NCBI GenBank assembly: GCA_014529385.2 | Contig: CM043964.1 | Location: forward strand, 135,409,420 to 135,473,419 | Source: Adiantum capillus-veneris | Lineage: Eukaryota > Streptophyta > Polypodiopsida > Polypodiales > Pteridaceae | Direction: 5' to 3' | DNA length: 64,000 nucleotides | In this document: piece by piece, positions 1 through 57,559 of the stretch | Layout: each line of letters opens with the position of its first letter | Numbering within the stretch: position 1 is the first letter of the stretch | Made by a program: the position numbers and the translations under genes | The notes under the pieces: model-generated | The model's input: only the letters and a program-made list of their open reading frames with translations | Databases searched by the model: none | Told to the model about the DNA's origin: nothing

Positions 1-106
1 TAGCTCTAATAACGTCAAACTATGCTAAAGGAAAAGGATCCCATCTTTGCAATTGAAGTTGAATTGATTCACTTCTAGAGTAAGAAGAAGGACATGGAAC
101 TTACAT
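1..106 (+). repeat. Direct repeat copy 1 of a copia gag relic
   Basis: This stretch repeats at 1450-1555 with only scattered differences. The second copy lies inside a recognisable retroelement gag, between its capsid-like part and its zinc knuckles. The first copy is therefore a fragment of the same or a sister relic, cut by the window edge. No zinc knuckle follows it here. Confidence 0.75.
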
Positions 107-1139
107 AGGTTGAGTTTGTGTCATGTAATGATACTATAACTTAGTGACAAGGAAGAAATTGCTAGATTAATTTATGTAGAGTTCCTTTATAAAATTGAAC
201 ATCTTTGATACACCTACTGAGTTTGTGTCTATTGTCTTTGTACCTAGCATAGTTTGATTTTTCATCAACCTAAAAAGGAAGACAATGCTACAACATCCGT
301 GCTAACTATCCCTTCCCATTTACTAACCATGCAATAGAACACATAGCAAGGAAGAAGGCCTGTAGTTTTATAGATGGCTTCTTTGTCTACAATCACGTGT
401 TTGTAGTACCAAAATTTGAGTATACAACTACCATTATGATAGAGTGGTGCATATTTGTTGGTAGTTTTGTACCATATAGGTGTATTATTGCACCAACAAC
501 TTTTAATGGATAATGTGATGTGCAATATTTGTAAAACTATTTCAAAATCTTATGGATTAGCACTGTGTGCATTTTAAGGAAGGAAGACATCACATTGCAC
601 ATTTTGATCCTCATTTTCATTTAATGGTGCATTTTATAGAATCTATCTTTCTTTTTTTGCTTTATAGAATCTGTCTTAACCCCAAAATTTCTAAATTCCT
701 GGTTTGACAGGGCAAAATATTGGTCACAATGTTTCTAAGCATGGTAGTTGCATTGATATGGATAGAATTTATAAATCTAACCAAGCCAAAAATTTCCATT
801 GTTGTTTATATCACCAATGTATTTGTCTCTTATGTTGTTTGAGTGGAACCCCAAATGTGGTGAGTCCTTTGAAAATTCAAATGTGGCTCTTGTGAAACTC
901 CTATTCTCAAAGCAAAAATACCTTTCACGTACCAATTAACACAAGTGCATTTATCTTGGATATCTCAGGACAGTCTTATGGATTTTCCTATAGCTTACAT
1001 TTCTTAATATGTACCTATGATGCATAATGTTTAATATTGTGATACTTTATGTGCTTGCAAAAATTCACTTTTACTAGTAAATAACCAAGCATGCATGGAT
1101 AGACTACCTTCTTTACATGCAATACCTAATCTGGATGAG

Positions 1140-1715
1140 ATTTCTTATTTATGTAAGGAGTTAGAATCAAAAATTATGCACAAAGAGGATAGTATGGATG
1201 TATTTCTTAAAGATCTCATTAAGTAGGTTTGTTCAATCCTTTTTGAGTTGCTTCATTACGCGGTATCTTGCGAGATGTTAAAGCTCTTCAAGATGAACCT
1301 TAAAATCTAGCTTTATTGTCTCACTATGCAAGATCAAGATGATGTCACTAGCCTTCTCAAAAGAACTAAGATTATCTCAACCCAACTAGTTAATGTTGAC
1401 GTACAAGTTCCAGACAAGAACAAAATACTCACCCTCTTTAAAGCCCAAGTAGCTTTAATAACGTCACACTATGCTAAAGGAAAAGGATCCCATCTTTGCA
1501 ATTGAAGATGTAATCGATTCACTTCTAGAGTAAGAGAAAGGACATAAAACTTACACAAAGTCTCAAAATAGTGCAATGGTTTTGTCAAAGGAAATGGTTG
1601 CTCGCGTTGTGGAGAAAGCAACCATAAATGACAAGATTGCTTCCCCATTAAGATGGCGTGCCCTCATTGCAAGAAGAAGAAACATGCACCTAGCCTGTGT
1701 TTCTTCAAAGACAAT
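1140..1715 (+). pseudogene. Decayed Ty1/copia gag with two CCHC knuckles
   Basis: At 1152-1226 the frame reads KELESKIMHKEDSMDVFL, close to KELESKIMHEEDNMDTFL in the gag of the copia element at 58-63 kb. At 1599-1700 one frame of 34 codons holds two consecutive zinc knuckles of the form C-x2-C-x4-H-x4-C. The first begins CSRCGESNH and has a TGA inside it; the second begins CPHCKKKKH. Several other stops and frame changes show that this is a relic. Two knuckles instead of one argue for a different copia family from the 58-kb element. No pol was found next to it. Confidence 0.7.
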
Positions 1716-4700
1716 ACTAAAAATCAATGAAATCCTAGAGATTCCCAAGCAAGGTATATGTAGTAGTAGCAGTAGCATCTTGCTCCACCAGTGTAAGCAT
1801 CTTCAAATTCATACTCTTGCACATTCTTATAATGTGATCCCAAGGTTATCTAGGCAAATGCTTTCATCCGGCATATGATGTAGTTGTAGAGAAAAATTTA
1901 TGGACAAGGCCTCTTCGGCATTCCTCTAGATCATGGAGGCGTGCAAATCGCAAAGAATAGATAGTGGTAGAAAAAAGAGAAGAAGAAGAAGAAGGGCATG
2001 TCAACACTATCTACTATGAGGATGTATTGTAATGGGTTTAGACACTACCCCAAATCCAATGTTTGGTGGTAAGACCTACCCTCTTGCATTAGATTCATCT
2101 TTATGAACCATATGTAGTTACCCAATGTAATCCATTTTCGGCTCCATGATCAGAATCCATGCTTCTAGTGTAAGCTTTAGCTTATGAGAGTGGTTGTTGG
2201 GGTACACCTTTAGCTTATACTCTAATGTGACCAATCCCTAAACCCAAGCATACAAGCATGCACTCGTATTTGCATGGAGACAACCTCCTACATAGATTTT
2301 CTAACACATGCTACTCATGATCTGCACACATGCTACACATTGTAACCCCGCATGATACTTTTTGTAGCCACATGCTACTTGCCCTCTACCATATGTGGTG
2401 CATATCTCTCTTTTATTACCACCCTTCATTGTGAGCCTACAAAGCCACCATGCAACGCTTGTATTGCTCTCTTTATTTCTGCAATCAATCAAGCAAGTTT
2501 CCATTCCATTGTATTGACCACCATAGCTCCTACAGCATGCATGTATTCTTTGTATTGAACATCAATAGAACCATTGCTAGATGTATCCAAGAGAACCTAG
2601 AATGATTCATCATTGATATGTATCCACTCTAAACATAAACCTTGCTCAAGCCTTGATTAGAAGTTTTGATCTTATTGTTAAGAATCTATCCGTATTTTTC
2701 TTGTACGAGGTGCTAGAATAATAGGCCAACTAGCCTTTCCCAAAACATTGTATGGTCTTAGGATATAAATCCTAAGGCAAATGTATAAGGTAGATACAAT
2801 ATTTGGGAAAACCGTATACAAGGTCCAAAAGAATCCTACAAAGTCATCGATGTGGCTAGAATCATGGGGGTTGAATTTATTGTTAGACTCTTACATCATT
2901 GCTTAGGTCGTCCAAAGCTTATTGTCTTACAATCACCCTTTGCACTCACTTTTATCATCCTAGTTAGCTAGCTCTTCACCTATGCATTATCTCTTTTTAG
3001 TTAGTGTCTTTCTTGCCCTCTATGTTAATCTTCATGTTTAGAATAACAAACCGTCAAGGGTAGCTTAGTGAAGCCCACATAGCCTAACCCTAATCTCGGT
3101 TCTTACTAAACTTAAACATCTAACAAAAATGGTTGTGTAGACTTTGCAAAGGTAGTAAATTGAATGCACCTCTAGTCGTACTTGTTCAGGTTCTTACCAA
3201 GCCTCTTATGGACTAGATGGTTATTTTTTAGCTATGTCTAGTATGTACGATGAGGAATAAATTTTATCGTTTGATAAAGCAAAAAGTCAAAAAATTGGTT
3301 GGCTACATGCAATCTAAATATTATGCTATTGTGAAGAATGGCACGTAATCTTTGTGTGACTTGCCTCCACATAATGAGGCCATTGGTACTAAGTGATTTT
3401 TTATTTTTAAAAATTTTAAATGGTGGTACCTTTTTATGAATGAAACAATCTATGTAGTGAGCTAATGCGGCATTCTTGTACTCTTTCAAAATGGACCTGA
3501 ACCCACTTGTTCTTCTCAAGGACTCGCCGTAATAGACCAAAACCTGATACACAGTTACAAATTTTAGAATCTTAAATTCATTCCACCAAATTAAAGTTTA
3601 CACCATATGGTTTTCATAGCTCTCAAGGATGGTTCTTGTTCACAATGGGATTGTGGTTAAAAAATATGGGCATTTGTAGTCTCATATGTTGGATACAATT
3701 AGGCAACAGGCTTTTGTAACACTCAAACAATCTAATTAGTTAATTGAACTGCTCATCTTTAATAGATGATTTTTGCAATGGTGCTCATCCACCATATCCT
3801 CCACAAACCCCATTTCAACTTCACAAAAATTTGATATGGCCATTTGAAAGTAGTTACTTGATCATGTCTATCAAAATATTTCTCCTTCACTCAGATAGCA
3901 CTTAGGTATCCTTTCAAGAGAACGATTTTTTTTTTCCCTTATGACTTTGCCGGTTGCTAGATTGTTTTAATCGCACAAACACCGTTGATTGTTAGAGTGC
4001 CTCAAAAGGAAACATTGAAGAGCTCTTTCCCAAGTCCACTTTTATGTGTGAGGATTCCAATATCCTCTCAAGGCATAACTTCTCATTAAACATGTCAAAA
4101 TTTTCATTAGCGTGATGGGGAACATGTGTCTTGTACAAGAACATGTAAAGATTTTCAAAGCAACTTTTGCACACATCGCCCGAATCCAAAACAAAATTAT
4201 ATATCTACTTATTTTCCATCATCGACCATACCCCAAATATCAGCAATCTCTTTTATAGGTATCTCATCCTCAATAGTTGAACAAAGCGCCTTATGTTCCC
4301 GCTACCTTACATACTTGTTACAACAAGCCCTCCAATGGACCTTGATGCAAGCACTGCAAAAGCATGATAGCATCCTAGTCTTTAGCTCAGTAGTCCCTAC
4401 CCAGAATACCCACATATACTATGTAGTGATCGAGGACCCTTTACCATATCACAACCCCATGTCTTTGACCTATCCACAACCATAGTATTTACTAACTAAT
4501 ATTTTCTTTCGATGCCAAAGATTAGTTCAACCGAGACCAAACAATAGGATGCAACATCGCTCACTAATACCTCTAGAGTAGAAATTAGGGGGTTGCAACA
4601 AAGGTCTAAAATGGGAACCATCACCAAGAGGGAGCACCAAATTTTTAGAGGGGAAGCCACAGTCTTGCTTGGTTCGGACCCCCCAACCCCGCCCACCCCT

Positions 4701-6310
4701 GAAACACCACCATGTATCCCATTAGAAATCAAAATAAACTTGGACTAGCCAAGGAAGGGAAGTCTACACTCTAGCATGGTCTTCTTGTTTGCACTATTAG
4801 GGTAAAAAAATATGGCTTCTGGTAGAAGAAAATATGCATACATGCGGTTGATCCCTTAGACCTGGAAGACATCATCTGAGTATTCAAGGCTTTAATGCGG
4901 AGAGACAAAGTTTGATGCGCCATAGCACACAGCAACAAAATGTTCAATAATTATTATACATTTTTGTACGTTCAAGACATGACCTATTCAATATTGTGGA
5001 TATTATGTTGTTTTTCTCATTTGTATCATCGATTGCCCATTATCGACATGTTTCATCTCTACACTGGGAAATCTACCCAAGAAAATGTATGTGCGTTGTT
5101 ATGAAAGTGCAAATGAGATAGGTGTCAATTAGTGTGCATACCTCTTTAGAATAGGCACTTACAATCATGAGCCAAAAAAACAATATAGAAGATTCATATG
5201 TGTGCCATTTGTATGAAGAATACATAAAGATATGGTCATCATTGTGACTTAGGAAGGTGCTAAAATGAAATGATTTTTGCAACGCAAGCAACATTAGAGA
5301 AAGCGAGGCCAAGGCCAGAATAATGAATAAGATATCACCCAAGAACTTGAAGCATAGATAATCTTTTGGTGAGAATGAAAAAAATGGAGAGGTCGATACA
5401 ATTAGAAAAGTTATAGGAGATGCTAGAGAAGACACATGAACAAGACAGCTACAAGCAACACAACCAACTCTAGGCCCACAAATACTCTATTTGAAGAGCT
5501 AGAGATTCAAATGAAAGAGATGCAATTAAAAGAGGCGACCAACACAAGCCATGACCATGAAATCACCTACTAAATTTCATGAACAAGTATTGTAACCACT
5601 CTACATGTGTGACTACATGATACAAACTTGAAATACTTCAGGATTTTTAGTGGTCTTCATATGTCCCTATGATGATGGTCTTGAAGGGTACAATCAAGAA
5701 GTACTGCCATGAGACACGGTGGAACAATTTTAGCACTCAAAGCTTGAGGATGTCTTAAAAGGTTTCATGCAGTGCTATAGCATCCATATGTCTTACTAAA
5801 TTGGAAGTATTCTTGGCACTCAAAACATGAGAAAGGATTTTGAAATTGCTTCAGAATGGATTCGATATCCATACTTCTCTCATAGGTTGGCAAAGAGCTT
5901 TAATACTTGACTCTCCAATATAACGGACACTTCATCATCTAGCATTTATTACCAAAAAGCCAAGGAAAGCTATCTCAACATTCTAATAAAGCAATTTGTT
6001 TTGTCATGCTTACTACACAAGACGTTCATTCATAATTATGGAAGCTTTCCCTCCTGCTCCCAAGAGTCTCCATTTAGACATCGATACCGCCCACTATGAT
6101 TGACATGCTATGTAACACATGCCTCTCTCTTCATATTGACCACCCCAAGATGCCTCTCCTGCAATGATAGGCGACTAATGCCTTCTACCAGGTCTTAAGC
6201 ACAATTCCAATAGGTGGCAAAAGGTTTGCTTTAAAGAAATTTAAAACTTCAAGCCTCTTACATGAAAGGATTCCTTTGCACAGGACACTATGTAAGTACC
6301 ATGTAATTTT
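1716..6310. other. AT-rich region with no recognised gene
   Basis: Only short open frames occur, without recognisable domains, and stops are dense on both strands. I see no LTR ends, tRNA or simple-sequence array. It probably represents old, decayed repeats downstream of the MO25 gene. Confidence 0.5.
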
Positions 6311-6987
6311 GTTTATTGTATGAGTCCTGGTTTTACTTATCTAAGCTAAAAGGATATATTCCCGCCGATAATAATTAATTTTCTCACCACCACCTTTCCC
6401 ATTTCATTCTCCCCTCTAATCTTAAAACAAATGCATAAATTTATTGAATACCAAAAAGTGAGCGATTTGAAACTTCCAAACAATCACCTACGACTCTTCC
6501 CTTGTATCAGGCCGGAAGTCAATCATTTGGAAGAACTTATCCATCAAAAAAATTTAAGAAAGAACCTGAGTACAATATGCTGAATTCCACATCATTCGGA
6601 TGAGGTGGGCAGTAAGCTAATAATTCAGATGAGGTGGGGAATAAGCTAATAATTCATCAACTTCTTTCTGTTTCCATTTCCCTACCGTTTGTTTTTCCCT
6701 TGTTTTTTGCGACTGCATATCTTACCTTCACATTTACCACACACACATTGGAAGCACAATAGGGTAAGCTCTCATGAACAGTACAGTAGCCAACCAAGCC
6801 AGTAGCAAATGTTGCTGTTTTTTATACAAGCCAGGTTTCTCTTTCAATACCAGATTCGTGAGCTCTTCTTAAACCTGGGCCTTGTATATGTAATAATGTT
6901 TGAACCCCGAAAGGAATGGATCAAGTCTTTATGCTACAGTACGAAATGTGTCGTCTTTAAGATATACTTCCGCCTACAATGTTAACA
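6311..6987 (-). other. Presumed 3' UTR and downstream region of the MO25-like gene
   Basis: This lies directly downstream of the minus-strand stop codon at 6988. Candidate AATAAA signals on the minus strand appear near 6311 (TTTATT on the plus strand) and near 6440. The cleavage site cannot be placed from sequence alone. A 14-base stretch, AACCTGGGCCTTGT, occurs both here (about 6872) and in the last exon (about 7030), which is curious but may be chance. Confidence 0.4.
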
Positions 6988-50673
<43,686 letters not shown>

Positions 50674-51139
50674 CGCAGTTGTTATCTCAGACGAAATATA
50701 CACAGAGGATTTACAAGCTTTTCATGATCATCTGCGATCAGCCCACAGTTCAGCTCAAAGGCAGAGGATAAAAAAATCCTGATGCAAAACGCTTGCAAGA
50801 ATTGAGGGAGATGGCGATGATTTGCGCAGAGAGCTCGACATGCGACGCGAAAATTGGAGGCGCTGACGTGTCAATTGTTTGGCCTTAATTTTCACTTCCT
50901 TCCAATCCTTTTTGACACGTGCTAGCGACCATAAAAAGGCACCAGTCACACCTTGTTAGGGTCTGTTCACGGGCAGGTTTGTTGGCGCCCTTTACTGCTG
51001 AACGATTTCCTCTACTTGCTCGCTAGCCGAAATGGCTTCTCTATATCGCCACTTCTCTCTCGCACTGTTGTCAACATCCTGCTCAACATTCCAATAATAT
51101 CAAAAAGGTGAAATGATTGAAAGGTTTTTAGTTTAGTCA
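50674..51139 (-). promoter_or_regulatory. MO25: Presumed promoter and 5' UTR of the MO25-like gene, with G-box
   Basis: This is the only non-element sequence upstream of the start codon. A CACGTG core (in GACACGTGCT) lies at 50916-50921, and a TGACGTG core near 50867. No clear TATA box at a sensible distance was found. An old gypsy relic begins at about 51140, so the short promoter must lie here or extend into the relic. Confidence 0.4.
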
Positions 51140-53580
51140 CTATGCAGGCAAGTGTCCAAACAATACTGCTAAAAACAATGGCCAACCAAATGGAGTCACA
51201 CGTAATCCCAACCAAAGGCCCTTCAACAACAACCGCCCAAATGGTGCAACAATTAACTTCATCGAAGATGCTCTCCCCGATGACCATAAAGTTGAAGGCA
51301 ATTACGATGAAGGCAACGATGTCAATGACAACCCTTCTTCATGTATTTCTATGTCTCCACACACTTTACTTAAATTCAAGGGCACATTTAAGATTGAAGA
51401 TACCACAATTCTCTTAAATGATAGCAGTAGTCATGATTTCATTGGTGCATGATTAGCATAACAGCTCTCTCTTTCTCTGAATACACTTCACCCCACAAAG
51501 CAAAGATTGTTTTTAATAATCAACATTTCAACGATAAGAATCAAGTCACCATTGAAGTTTGCATTGGTAAATTTTCACAGACACATACATTTTCTGTCGC
51601 ACCACTGCATGGTATTAATATGATTTTAGGAATGCCTTTCCAATATGAGTTTAACGCACCAATTAACTACAAAACATGCACATTGACTCTCATCCATGAA
51701 AACAAAACTTTCTCTATCCAAGCAACACGTGAACATGAAAAAAATCCACTTCTTTACTCAAGCCAAACGAACCATTAGAAAGCAGGACCTAGTGTTTTGT
51801 AAAGACACAGTCTGTTAAAACTGAAACTCCATACCACTCTTCACGTTATGAATTTCTCTCATAGTTTAAGGATTGTTGCATGCATAATTTTCCTCTCCTT
51901 GAATTTCATCTTCATGTCTTGAAGTCCATAAAATTGACACAATCGCGATTGTGAATCTCCTTGTATTGCACCTTATTGTGTAAACCAAAGTGTACACATG
52001 CAGATACAAAACCAAATCATTGACTTCCTTGATCAAAAACTTATACAACCTAGTAGTTCACCATATGGAGCTCCAATACTTCTTGTTAATAATTAAAAAA
52101 ATGGAACCTTTCATATGTATATAGACAACAAGGCTTTAAACAAGACCACCATTTAGAATAAGTTTCCTCTTCAAAGAGTCGATGATCTACTAGACAAACT
52201 GAGGGGCAAACATTTTTTAGTAAAACTGATCTTGAATTGGGGTATCATCAAGTCAAAATGTTTCAGGAAGATATTTCCAAAACTACATTCAGGACACAAA
52301 CTGAGCACTACAAATTTTTTGTCATGCCATTTGGTTTGACAGATGCACTAGCAACTTTTACACGTATGATGAATATAATTTTTATTGACCATCATGATTT
52401 TGGTATTGGCTTCTTTGATGATATTCTAGTGTTCAGTAAATCTAAACAAGAACATAAAGAACATTTAACACGTGATTGATCTGCTTTCACAAAACCACTT
52501 GTATTTGAATCTCAAAGAAAGTTCATTTTATCAATCTGAGATTAAATATTTGGGACACATACTATCAAAAAAGGGAATTCATGTAGACCCAAAGAAAATT
52601 GAAGCTATCCAGTCATGGCCTATACCCAAAAACGTGCATGAGCAATGTTCTTTTATTGGTTTTTGCAATTATTGTGGGAATTTTGTTTTGAATTTTGCTT
52701 CTATCTCTCATTTTTTGACTCTCTTGTTGAAGAAAAACACTCATTATGTATAGAATTATTTACAAGAAAGCTCATTCACTGCGTTTGAAATTGCTTTAAC
52801 TGCCTGATTTTTATAGACCATTCTTTGTTGTCATCACTGATCCTAGTGAATAAGATATCGGTGCAGTTCTTATGCAAGATAACTATCCACTCGCTTTTGA
52901 GAGTCGTAAGTTTAAACCTTTTGAATCAAAATTCAGTACATACGACAAACAATTAATTGTTGTAGCACATGCTTTAAATCTTTGAAAGCATTATTTAATG
53001 AGTGTTTTGATAACCAAAACTGATCAACAAGTATCAAGTATTTATCATTGCAATCCTTAACAGATAATAGGCATATTAAGTGGGCCTCCTTCACTCAATG
53101 TTTTCAATCTAACATTCAATATCAACCCGTCACTTCTTAAAAGCTGTCTTTCCACCTCATGGTTTGTCGAAAGATATAATATCTGATCGAAATTTCAAAT
53201 TTCGTAGTGCTTTTTAGACTATAGTTGTTCAAAATCTTGGTACTACACTTGATTTTACTTTTGCATTCCATCCTAAGTCTAATGTCAAATGGAAGTAATC
53301 AATTGTACCATCATTGATTTACTGCAAGCTTATGTTTTTCTCAGTCAAAGAAATGGGGTGATTACCTGTGTATTTACAATTTTCCTATAACAATACCACT
53401 CACTCTGGTACATATAAATCTCCATTTGAAATTGTGTATGGTCATTCTCTTGTCACTCCTCCTTCACGTCTTTCTAATGTTGTGCCTGTTATGGATAATT
53501 TTACTATAATTTTTTATGACATTTATGCAGGTGTTCATTCTGCTATCAAGCATTCACAACAATGCTAATAAATATTGCAA
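51140..53580 (+). pseudogene. Old AT-rich Ty3/gypsy relic (gag end, protease, RT, RNase H, integrase)
   Basis: The gag/protease linker starts AGKCPNNTAKNNGQPN. A protease-like segment has NDSSSHDFIG near 51415 and ILGMPFQYEFNAP near 51635. RT shows GYHQVKMFQEDISKTTFRTQ, VMPFGLTDALATF, FFDDILVFSKS and KYLGHILSKKGIHVDPKKIE. Later RNase H and integrase pieces end in SYNNTTHSGTYKSPFEIVYG near 53370-53440. Stops and frame changes are dense. It is a different lineage from the relic at 32-34 kb. Confidence 0.85.
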
Positions 53581-54086
53581 GGCACGTGAATTTCACAAGA
53601 TGAGGGGGAAGAGACAACAGCTGACATCACCAAAAAACGGCAAGAGGATGGCACAAGGTGGGTAACAAAGTGCTGCAACTGAACTGGCAAGAAGCTATCA
53701 TCCACAATAGAGAGGAGTCCACTTCTTGAAGGTGGCTCATTCAAATCATAGCTAAAGAGAGAATTCCAAGAAGGCAATGAAGGCGGCCTTGAAAACAATG
53801 TGTAGGTGAAAATTGATTGAAGAATCTTGGTAGAGTGAGCAAAGACGAGCAGCTAGCCAACCACTAAACATACCAGCAACCAACAAGCCCCAGCAGCAAT
53901 CCAAGCCAAAAACCCAACGAAAAGAGGAGGAAAGTAAACATAACAAAACAAAAGCAAAAACTAGACAAGACAAGCTTTCACAACACGTGCACACACACCA
54001 AAAATCAAGCCCTTAGAGGGCAACAAAAGGAACACACACACACACACAAACAAACAAACTCTAAGGACAAGATTTCACGTATGGGC

Positions 54087-54158
54087 TGCACTTATGATCC
54101 TTTTGTCCATGATGCATGTATGTCAGTTGCTACAAATTCACATGTGTGGTATTTTGAA
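54087..54158 (+). pseudogene. Copia gag-protease junction fragment
   Basis: 24 codons, CTYDPFVHDACMSVATNSHV then WYFE, match CTYNPAVHDACLSVAADSHV then WYFD of the 58-63 kb copia element. The catalytic DSGA is not preserved after it. The frame is open, but the flanks do not match. Confidence 0.8.
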
Positions 54159-56382
54159 CGACAAGGTGTTCTATGGACCAATCGAGGATGGTGCCAAATG
54201 AGCCAAGTACAGAGCCTGTTAGGGTAAGGCCTATGATAAATTATGTTTCTTTGGAGTTGCCTATATTTTGAAATGTCTATGCCGATTGCGGCCTAGCTCA
54301 TCAACAAAGATGAGCCTTTTGTTAAAGAGAGCCTCTACACAGAGGAGTTAGCAGATGCCAAATGCCATTGCAACTTGAAGAGGTGGAGCTTGTTCTTGTG
54401 GAGTGTTTGTATGAAAGGGTAACAGATTGTGGCCTGGTTATAGGTGCCAAAGGCTCGGAGTTGTATGAAAAAAGTGGGCAGATCCACGATGATGGTCAAG
54501 CTTTTGTGGAGCAGCAAGAAGATGAAGATGCTAATATCAAATCAGCCTATGGTAAAGAGGGCGAGAGTACCAACTCAAGATTTTGGTAGACAAGAGAGGA
54601 GGATAAAGCGGGTGCGTCCGCCTCCTATGGCAAGGAGACAGATTTCAATGAGCCGGTGATGGTAAAGGTAAGGCTACCTGCTATATGTTTAAAGATATGG
54701 TGGTTGACAATGTGAAAGAAGAGCAGGTTGAAGTGTCAGGGCTAGTCAAGGTGGATATGCAATTGAAGATGGCATGTAGCACTAAATTGATGGCCATGCT
54801 GATGAGAGTTGCAGTTGAGAGCATTGTAGCGGTGCAGTTAGTCTGCAACTGTGCAGAGAAAGGCAAGGCTGAGGATGGCGAAGTGAAGACCAAGGGAGTT
54901 GAGTAGCCTCCTTTGCTCATCACATGCAGTTGCAGTTGCCTCTAGATTGCACAAGTGATGCCTTGGGAATAGGTTCTTTTGGTCAGGTATGCAATGAAGA
55001 TGAAATGAATTGGGGGTTTGATGACCCAGTGGGTGAAATGGATGAAGAGACATGGGTGCTTGTCGGTAAAGTTTTGACCAGGATACATGTGATGCGAGGG
55101 TTTGCCCTTCTACAAGTGGAGGTTCTTTTGGGAGAGCAACGGTCTGCTGCTATGGTTGTGCCAACAAAAGTTGATGTGGAGGAGTATGTGTATGCTTTTC
55201 TAGAAGTGGGAAGTTAGCCTATGGATGCTTGGAGCGGTGGAGTTATGCTAGGGACACATTATGTGGATCATTGGCTATGTGCTCGGATGCATCACTAGAC
55301 GAAGCGGCTGAAGGTGGTTGGACGAGACCAAAGCCAAGTGTTTGACCTAGGTGTAAGCCATGTTGTGAAATAGGGGGTTGGGCAACCCACTTGAGCAAAA
55401 GCGGTAGAAAATAGGAGTCAGCTTCTGTACATATGGTTGTGCTTTGTGAATGCTTTGGATTGTCTGTTCAGTGTGACATCTTTTCAAGTTCTGTAAATAT
55501 GCTTTTGGTCAAACATGAATGTTCAACAAAGGGGGTTGGGTAATGATGGTGCAACCAAATTTGGTCGATGACGTGAAGTGTGCTATGCAGCGCTCAGGAT
55601 GCAAATAGGTGCAATCCGGAGAGCTTAAAGCAAGTATGAAGGCCCTGGGAAAACAAGTGATAGAGGAAATGTATGCCTAATTCCGCTTTTTAGGCGAAAA
55701 GGGCTCCAAAAAGGGCCAATTGGGGAGTCGGGTCTAGGTGTCTGAAGTGTTGAGACGGCGCCCTATAATGTGTTATTCGAGATGCTCTACCAGCCGGTGC
55801 AAGCGGCTTCTCAAAGGGAGCATCGATGTGGAAGATTTGCTAGTCTGAAGTTGAAAAGTTTTGTAGATCCTCGATGGGTAGGACAAGTAGGGACAGTTGG
55901 TCCGAGCTGATGCCAGTGGTGAGGGTTGAAGTGGTCAAGTTGTGGAGCATGCCGGTCCTTTCGGATTGAAAATCAAATCCTAGATGTGCAAGATATGGTG
56001 AGTTGAAAGATATGGTGAGTTGAAAGATTTATGGGGGCCAGTTATGTGCCTACTTGATTGCATTGGAAAGCATTCCAACTTGGAGATTTTATGCCTTCTT
56101 AGGGTTTGCAAGGCTAGTATCCACCAAGGGAAGACCACAGGAATTGATGGCTCGTCCATCGGGGGCACAATTCCCAAGTTACAGGGTTGGGAATGTTGGT
56201 ACAATTAGTGGAGAGAAGGCATCAGATGTTTTTTGCCTATATTTAGGGCCTAGATAGGCGGGCTTCAGGTTCTCAAAATGTGGCAAAATCTACAAGGGCC
56301 AAAGTCGGCGAGTGGGAGCTCGAGGGTGGCTTGACAGACTGGAGGTTGGAACCCTGACCACCAAATGGTTAAGTGCCAAAGT

Positions 56383-56412
<30 letters not shown>
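56383..56412. repeat. Poly-G tract (G30)
   Basis: 30 consecutive G residues, able to form stacked quadruplexes on the plus strand. Confidence 0.95.
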
Positions 56413-56415
<3 letters not shown>

Positions 56416-56989
56416 TGAACTTTCTATAAAGACCTTGGAGGGACTAGGGGGTCAAGTTCACGAGGATTTGCCACGTGGCACTTGAAGTCATCACATCCAC
56501 TGCGGGGAACTGGGGCCGTGGGGTATTTGACCTAGAGGGTGCAATCCCCCTTGACAATGTGAGGCGTGGAGAGGGGAGCTAGGCTATGAGCCTATGTGGG
56601 CGCTACTCGCAACGATTGTGATGGTTGTAGACGACACATTTTGGCATCACCAAAGGCAGTTGTGCTAGACAACGATGGTCGAAGGTTGTGTTCGTCAGTG
56701 CTGAGATGGTAGGTTATGTAGGGCTTGTTCCCACAGGGCCTCAAACGGCCTATCTTTTTATTGAGGAGAGAATGAACCCAAGGGGTTGTCACGGCGCCGT
56801 GAAATCCCCCTCGGGGACTCCCCTTTCTTTCCTACTCGTGTGCTTTGCTTGAGTTGTCAATGTTGGTGTCTGTGTATATCTTGGGTTATAGAGAGGTGCT
56901 TGTTTGTGTTCCGGGTGTGTTCCCCTTTCCATATCTGGTGCCCCCATGGAGGAGCATACTCATTGTTCCCTAGTGATGAGTTCGTGATT

Positions 56990-57500
56990 AAAGATGTGGC
57001 AGAATGTTGGCCCAATTTTCAATGGTGATGAAGATGCGGACCAGTGGCTTGTAGATTTTGAGTTGTTTATGTTGTGATGAAGTGATGAAGAGAAGGTAAA
57101 GACAGTGCCATTGGTACTGCAAGGTAAAGTGAAGGCATGGTTCAATGGTCTAGAAGCTACATAGAAGTAGGATTGGATTGGTTTCCAAGAACAGTTTCTA
57201 CACAGGTTTTGAAGGGTGGTGTCAGCTGCTGAAGGCCTGCGTCAAGATGTAAGTGGAGGGCTCAATGCTTTGGTTGAAAAGTTTGAAGCTTGTTGGAGCC
57301 TTTTGTTGGCTGCCACCCAAGTGATCAATGCGGATTGTTTTAAGCTAGAGAAGTTTCTAGCTTGCTTGCATCCTTGTGTTTGAGAGAAGTTGATTATGAA
57401 GAGTCGAGAAGCCCAAAGTGAATAACAGTTGGGTCAGGTGAAGAAGATGGAAGTTTGACCCCATAGGGAAATGAAGGCTGCCCTACTTGCACTCTGCCAC
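56990..57500 (+). pseudogene. Ty3/gypsy gag relic
   Basis: The frame reads NVGPIFNGDEDADQWLVDFE, DEEKVKTVPLVLQGKVKAWF and WIGFQEQFLHRF, matching the retrotransposon gag pattern of a W-phi-x-F-x3-F block, then a helical LxGxAxxWF block. Several stops interrupt it (for example near 57075 and 57165). No pol follows. Confidence 0.7.
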
Positions 57501-57559
57501 GGCTTGAGAGCACGATAGTGAATGAGCTCAAACTAGATCACCACAAGGCTCTGCTTCCA

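Larger units (their letters stand above)
53581..56980. other. Degenerate region with few recognisable pieces
   Basis: Apart from a copia fragment and a G tract, only frames without known domains occur. The purine-rich part at 54360-55220 has several overlapping open frames (for example 54685-54906 and 54924-55217) but no conserved motif. Confidence 0.4.
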
